In this document: piece after piece, positions 60,075 to 64,000 of the stretch | Numbering within the stretch: position 1 is the stretch's first letter | Layout of the letters: every line of letters starts with the position of its first letter | NCBI GenBank assembly: GCA_964478545.1 | Contig: CAYZIS010000007.1 | Span: 1 to 64,000 of the forward strand | Reading direction: 5' to 3' | Source of the DNA: DQWO01 sp964478545 | GTDB lineage: Bacteria; Desulfobacterota; Anaeroferrophillalia; Anaeroferrophillales; Anaeroferrophillaceae | Length of the DNA: 64,000 bases | Position numbers and translations under genes: made by a program | The notes under the pieces: model-generated | Database searches by the model: none | What the model was told of the DNA's origin: nothing | The model's input: only the letters and a program-made list of their open reading frames with translations

Positions 60075-61295
60075 TCAGTGTTTTTTGTTTATCAGATAGT
60101 CCATGAACTGCCAGCCTTTCTGCCAGTAATTGCCGGCATTCGCGGCCGTAAGTTCACAATATTCTTTGTGTGGTCCCGGGAGCTCATTCTCGCTGTCATA
60201 TAACAGGTAAGGTACCGGTCCGGATGAGTGGGTTTTGGTCCGGATGGGGGTGGGATGGTCAGGCAGGACGGCCATCCGGAAAGCAGAAAATTTTTGTAAA
60301 CCATCAATCAGGGGGCCGATAACCCGCCGGTCAAGGTCTTCAATGGCCTGGATTTTCTTTTCCAGGCTGCCTTCATGAGAAGCTTCGTCCGGAGCTTCCA
60401 GGTGCAGATAGACAAAATCATGCTCCTCCAGGCTTTTCAGGGTATATTTGACTTTATTTTCATAATTGGTATCCAGGTAGCCGGTTGCTCCCGGGACATC
60501 CACAGTTGTCAGCCCGGCACAGATACCGATACCTTTCAGCAAATCCACCGCTGAAATAACCGTGCCGCTACAGCCGAAGCGTTCGGCGAAAGAATCCAGA
60601 AGAGGTTTTCTACCTTGACCCCAGAGCCAGATGGAGTTGGCCGTAATCTCACCCTTTTCCAGTTTTTCCCTGATGAACGGGAGCCGATAAATAACCATTT
60701 GTGATGACAGCATCAGGTTATGGATCGGGGAGCCGTGGTCTGCAGGTAGGTGATCGACAATTTCCTGGCCGCTGATATCATGGGGAGGGGTCAATTTGAT
60801 TTCGGCCAGTTCTACCGGGCAATTTTTGATGACCATCAGGTGACGATAGCTGACTCCGGGGTAAAAATGAAGTTGTTCATTACCGAACTCGAGATTGAGT
60901 TGCTCTATAACCTTCCGGGCTTCAGCGGTGCTGATATGCCCAGCGCTGAAGTCGTGCATGTAGCCGCGTCCTTCAAAATGAAGGATGTTGACCAGGTTGC
61001 AGCGGAAAGCTACGTCTTCCGGCCCCAGTTCAATGCCCATGCTGGCAGCTTCCAGGGGAGCACGTCCGGTATAATAGCGGGCCGGGTCATAACCAAAAAC
61101 TGATAGGTTTGCCACATCGCTGCCGGCAGGGAAGCCTGGGGGAACCGTGGTCAGGGTTCCTTGCTCCGCCGTTTTTGCCAGTTTGTCGAGATTTGGGGTG
61201 TTGGCCGCTGCCAGTGGTGTCTTTCCCTTCAGGCTTTCCTGGGGTTCATCCGCCATACCATCGCCGAGAATAACCAGAAACTTTTTATTACTCAT
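60075..61295 (-). CDS. apgM: 2,3-bisphosphoglycerate-independent phosphoglycerate mutase, archaeal type
   Basis: A 406-residue member of the alkaline-phosphatase-like ApgM group. It begins FLVILGDGMADEPQESLKGK, then TPLAAANTPNLDKLAK, VPPGFPAGSDVANLSVFGYD and YYTGRAPLEAASMGIEL. The second metal site is in YLHLEAPDEASHEGSLEKKI and VLPDHPTPIRTKTHSSGPVP. It interconverts 3- and 2-phosphoglycerate without bisphosphoglycerate. With PPDK it fits a reversible lower glycolysis. Its start overlaps the stop of the response-regulator gene (61292-61295). Confidence 0.92.
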   Translation of the reverse strand: MSNKKFLVILGDGMADEPQESLKGKTPLAAANTPNLDKLAKTAEQGTLTTVPPGFPAGSDVANLSVFGYDPARYYTGRAPLEAASMGIELGPEDVAFRCNLVNILHFEGRGYMHDFSAGHISTAEARKVIEQLNLEFGNEQLHFYPGVSYRHLMVIKNCPVELAEIKLTPPHDISGQEIVDHLPADHGSPIHNLMLSSQMVIYRLPFIREKLEKGEITANSIWLWGQGRKPLLDSFAERFGCSGTVISAVDLLKGIGICAGLTTVDVPGATGYLDTNYENKVKYTLKSLEEHDFVYLHLEAPDEASHEGSLEKKIQAIEDLDRRVIGPLIDGLQKFSAFRMAVLPDHPTPIRTKTHSSGPVPYLLYDSENELPGPHKEYCELTAANAGNYWQKGWQFMDYLINKKH

Positions 61296-62200
61296 GGGGT
61301 TATTTCCTCCGGGACTAGGGTTTTCTCCATGGTAATAGAGTTCCCCTGTTGATTGAATGTGACTCGATCAAAATAATTGGCCATCAGGATAATCCCGCGT
61401 CCGTGCGGTTTAAACAGGTTTTCGGGATCCAGGGGATCAGGCAGAGACCGCCAGTCAAAACCCGGTCCTTCATCGGTGATCTCGCAGGAAAAAGATGTAG
61501 GAGTTACAGAGGTTGCCACCAGTACCTGTCGATCGGCATAGGGAGATTCAAGCATTCTTTTTCCAAGGATTTCCAGGTAATCAGGTTTTTCCTTCAAGGT
61601 GGAAGGAAGCTCCAGATTGCCGTGCTCGATGGCATTGACCACCGCTTCATGCAGAGCCATCCGGATGCCGGTTAATTCCGGCTGCAGGGATTTCCCGCCA
61701 ATCTTTTTTATTTCCTGGATCAGCTCACTGACCAGAGAGTGGACCAGCTTAATGTCATTGCTGATTTTAAAACAAATCTTCTTGCCCTCCAGGTAATGGT
61801 ATAATTTAGCTTCTTGCTGGGTTTCACCGATGGCTTGTTTGATCTTTTGAATAATTTCCCGAACGTCCTTGAGCCGAAAAGGTTTTTCCAGGTAATCCAG
61901 GGCTCCCAGCTTTAATGCCGTAATGATATTATCCTTGGTTCCATAACCTGAGGTGATAACGAAAGGAATGTCAGGGAAAGATTTTCTTGTCTGCCGGAGA
62001 AACTGGATGCCATCCATTTCCGGCATTTTAATGTCACTGATTGCCAGTATGACATGATCAGGGTTGGATTCCAATGCTTCCAGGGCCAATTTCCCATTTT
62101 CAAAGTTACGTTGCTTCAGCCCTTCCTGCTCGACGATTTTAGCCAGAACTTCCCGGGTGGCGGCATTATCGTCGGCAATAATAACCAGGTTTTTAGGCAT
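61292..62200 (-). CDS. Receiver domain fused to an anti-sigma-type histidine-kinase ATPase domain
   Basis: A 302-residue protein. Residues 1-125 are a receiver (VIIADDNAATREVLAKIVEQ; phosphoacceptor Asp in LAISDIKMPEMDGIQFLRQ; conserved TSGYGTKDNI and YLEKPFRLKDV). Residues about 165-302 are a RsbW/SpoIIAB-type HATPase: IRMALHEAVVNAIEHGNLEL (N box) and ITDEGPGFDWRSLPDP, HGRGIILMANYFDRVTF. No phospho-His domain is seen, so it is a phosphorylation-gated anti-sigma or regulatory kinase, not a classic sensor. Partner sigma or antagonist genes are absent nearby. Confidence 0.9.
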   Translation of the reverse strand: MPKNLVIIADDNAATREVLAKIVEQEGLKQRNFENGKLALEALESNPDHVILAISDIKMPEMDGIQFLRQTRKSFPDIPFVITSGYGTKDNIITALKLGALDYLEKPFRLKDVREIIQKIKQAIGETQQEAKLYHYLEGKKICFKISNDIKLVHSLVSELIQEIKKIGGKSLQPELTGIRMALHEAVVNAIEHGNLELPSTLKEKPDYLEILGKRMLESPYADRQVLVATSVTPTSFSCEITDEGPGFDWRSLPDPLDPENLFKPHGRGIILMANYFDRVTFNQQGNSITMEKTLVPEEITP

Positions 62201-62212
62201 TAATCAATGACC

Positions 62213-62764
62213 TCAGGAACGGATGTCGCTAATAGTAAACAGTGCCTGCAACACAAAGCCTTTTTCTGCCAACATTTCAGCTCCACCTTCAAGCCGATCC
62301 AGTAGAGTGATAACCTGTTTGACCTGCAAACCGTATGCCTGGGCTCGTTCGATTGCTTTCAATAACGAGCCGCCAGTGGTTACCACATCTTCAACAATGG
62401 CAACCGCATCACCCTCATTAAGATTTTTATTGCCTTCTATCCACAGGTTTTTTCCATGTCCTTTTGGTTCCTTGCGGATATAAAAGGCGTGAACCGGCGG
62501 GCCAGAAAACCAGCTCAGCAGACTGACCGCCGTGGCAATGGGGTCGGCACCCATACTCAAGCCGCCGACTGCTTTTATGGGAATATCAGCCGAACGGATA
62601 AGGTCCAAGATCAGACTGCCGGTCAAAAAACTTCCTTCACTGTGCAGGGTTGTCTGTTTTCCGTCCACATAATAGCTGCTCGTTTTGCCGGAAGTCAGGG
62701 TTACCTGGCGATTTTCATAGGATAGTTCCTCCAGCAGTTGCAGCAGTCTGGCTTTCTTATTCAT
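62213..62764 (-). CDS. pyrE: Orotate phosphoribosyltransferase
   Basis: A 183-residue enzyme. TLTSGKTSSYYVDGKQTTLH, the KPKxK-like FYIRKEPKGHGKNLWIEG, and the PRPP motif VAIVEDVVTTGGSLLKAIER are all present. It converts orotate to OMP. It starts a short run with the receiver-HATPase gene and apgM. ATG at 62764. Confidence 0.95.
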   Translation of the reverse strand: MNKKARLLQLLEELSYENRQVTLTSGKTSSYYVDGKQTTLHSEGSFLTGSLILDLIRSADIPIKAVGGLSMGADPIATAVSLLSWFSGPPVHAFYIRKEPKGHGKNLWIEGNKNLNEGDAVAIVEDVVTTGGSLLKAIERAQAYGLQVKQVITLLDRLEGGAEMLAEKGFVLQALFTISDIRS

Positions 62765-63283
62765 GTACTATTCCTGTTGAAAAAATTGTAAGTGCTGACA
62801 GCAGGGTTCGATTCACAGCAGGAACCAAAAAAAGATTTACTATGAAACCTGAATTAAGCGCTTAGCCTTTAGCTGTGAGCTATTAGTTAGCTGAAATTCT
62901 TCGTGCTTTTCGTGTTCTTCGTGGTTGCATGGATTTTTTGATCTTTTTGCGTAAAACTTTATTGACAAATTACTGCCAGAGAACAGTGTCTTTTTATACG
63001 TCTGAGGCAAAATATGTCAAGTTAAACTTCTCGATTTCCGCTTCCAGAAAAGCAATGCTGTTTTTTAAATTAGAGTCATGCCATCTCACCCTTGATCTAA
63101 CATCAGGAAGTTGTCCGATTAAATAAAATAAGCAACTTTGATGCAACATTTAAAATAACGAACTCTTTTTTGCAGTCTTGGTTACCTGATTGTCTTTTCT
63201 CACGGAGACACAGAGGCGCAGAGAGGGGTAAGAGAAGTTTGGTTTTCTCTGTGTCTTTGCGACTCTGTGGGAGTCATTTTGTT
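62765..63283. other. Gene-free region with repeat fragments
   Basis: It holds a family D fragment (AAGCGCTTAGCCTTTAGCTG, about 62855-62891), a TTCGTGTTCTTCGTGGTTG segment of a common intergenic type, and a hairpin at 63198-63275 (CACGGAGACACAGAGGCGCA against CTCTGTGTCTTTGCGACTCT). A 51-codon minus-strand frame (62994-63149) has no ribosome site and is not called. The hairpin ends next to the truncated ATPase gene. Confidence 0.5.
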
Positions 63284-63979
63284 TTCATTAATAACCGCCT
63301 GGTGTATGGTTCATATCCCGAAATTGTTGATCGTCCTGGCGATCAGGAGGAGCGCCTTTTACAGCTTGCCGACAGTTATCTTTATAAAGACATCCTGATC
63401 TGGGGGAATATTCAGAAACTGGATCGCCTGGAGCGACTGGTTCAGACGCTGGCTTTTCAAATTGGTAGTCAGGTTTCCTATAATGAACTTGGGGGCTTGT
63501 CGGGACTGAATAATGAAACCGTGGAGAAATACATCACCATTCTGGAAAAAGCTTTTGTTGTTTTCAGAATAGGGACATTCAGTCGTAATCTGCGCAACGA
63601 ACTCAAAAAGAGCCGTAAAATTTACTTCCTCGACAATGGCATTCGCAATGCCGTCATCAAACACTTTAACCCGGTGGGTTTACGCAATGATGTGGGGGCC
63701 CTCTGGGAAAATTATCTGGTTAGTGAACGGATAAAACTGATGGCTAACAACAATATTACCGTCAACCGTTTTTTCTGGCGGACGGCCCAACAGTAGGAAA
63801 TAGATTACCTGGAAGAACGTAATGGCAGGCTTTCTGCCTGGGAATTCAAGTGGAACCCTGGTGTAGCGGTACGTTTCCCCAAAACTTTTACCAAAGCTTA
63901 CCCCAAAACTGAGTTGAAAGTAATAACCCCCAATACAATGGCTGATTTCCTGAGCTTGGCTGAAGAAGTGGACCAATAG
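63284..63979 (+). pseudogene. Broken AAA-type ATPase, DUF4143 C-terminal part
   Basis: From about 63284 the frame reads NNRLVYGSYPEIVDRPGDQE, LQLADSYLYKDILIW, SQVSYNELGGLSGLNNETVE and KIYFLDNGIRNAVIKHF, the C-terminal half of ATPases with a DUF4143 domain. The ATPase half is missing: a repeat hairpin (63198-63275) stands where it should be. The frame is also cut by TAG at 63794-63796, then continues EIDYLEERNGRLSAWEFKW to TAG at 63977-63979. In relatives that position is usually Gln (CAG), so a single C-to-T change explains the amber. Two independent lesions make it a pseudogene. Confidence 0.8.
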
Positions 63980-64000
63980 TCGGAAAGGTATTAATCAAGA

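Noticed and set aside
62994..63149. A 51-codon minus-strand frame with plausible protein-like composition
   Set aside because: It has no ribosome site and no recognisable motif, and lies in repeat-rich DNA beside a pseudogene.

Overview
The window (about 50% GC) is a stretch of chromosome from a Gram-negative bacterium. It encodes KDO-dependent LPS synthesis and export (kdsA, kdsD, kdsC, lptC, lptA, lptB) and sigma-54. The run pyrG–kdsA–kdsD–kdsC–lptC–lptA–lptB–rpoN–hpf–ptsN–hprK–rapZ–mannose-type PTS–HPr–EI is an order known from Desulfobacterota (former Deltaproteobacteria). Other genes fit an anaerobe: TRAP transport, cobalamin uptake and assembly, a UbiA prenyltransferase beside a polyprenyl diphosphate synthase, PPDK, and an ApgM-type phosphoglycerate mutase. 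The assignment to Desulfobacterota is inference from gene content and order; no rRNA is present.

Layout. 1-2060: a wrecked ATPase piece, a PIN/Phd toxin-antitoxin pair, a HIT hydrolase and a short reading frame broken by two amber codons. 2062-5664: a MoxR-type AAA+ ATPase followed by a large vWA protein (CbbQ/CbbO or NorQ/NorD type). 5885-6246: hicBA flanked by direct repeats. 6335-12926: a periplasmic binding protein, surE-miaB-VanZ-PHP on the + strand, then a GGDEF protein and an EndoIII-like glycosylase on the - strand. 12953-24401: a mostly - strand block with ppdK, glyS, two thioredoxin-fold genes, a 28-codon membrane peptide, ispB, trmN6-like, DUF1015, SAM hydrolase and ubiA. 24775-30765: pdxA, a TRAP transporter and a divergent IclR regulator. 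30740-38509: hemW and the cobalamin region (cobO, an unknown gene, btuF, a small Cys-rich protein, cobQ, btuC, btuD). 38520-44662: YihY, a geranylgeranyl-reductase-like flavoprotein, tRNA-Ser(CGA), metK, ptsI. 45104-60040: the PTS/sigma-54/LPS block. 60075-62764: apgM, a receiver-HATPase protein and pyrE. 63284-63979: a second broken ATPase gene.

The most distinctive feature is the intergenic DNA. Several families of short non-autonomous elements recur. One is a 249-252 bp element present three times, each copy with its own 9-bp target duplication. Another is a 193-bp element with a CTAG duplication, inserted in one copy of a composite repeat whose second copy preserves the empty site. Elements with two different terminal inverted repeats share one internal core. 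They lie at 3' ends of genes and between operon members without breaking a reading frame, so the PTS/LPS operon is punctuated by repeats rather than disrupted.

Functionally, the PTS block joins carbon/nitrogen signalling (HPr, HprK, RapZ, EIIA-Ntr, sigma-54, HPF) to envelope synthesis. The cobalamin block combines uptake (BtuFCD), adenosylation (CobO) and amidation (CobQ). No CRISPR array, prophage, rRNA or intact transposase was found. The observations I rate highest are the mobile-element families, an EndoIII-like protein whose fourth iron-sulfur cysteine position is a UGA, two unannotated small genes, and an unrecognised gene within the cobalamin cluster.
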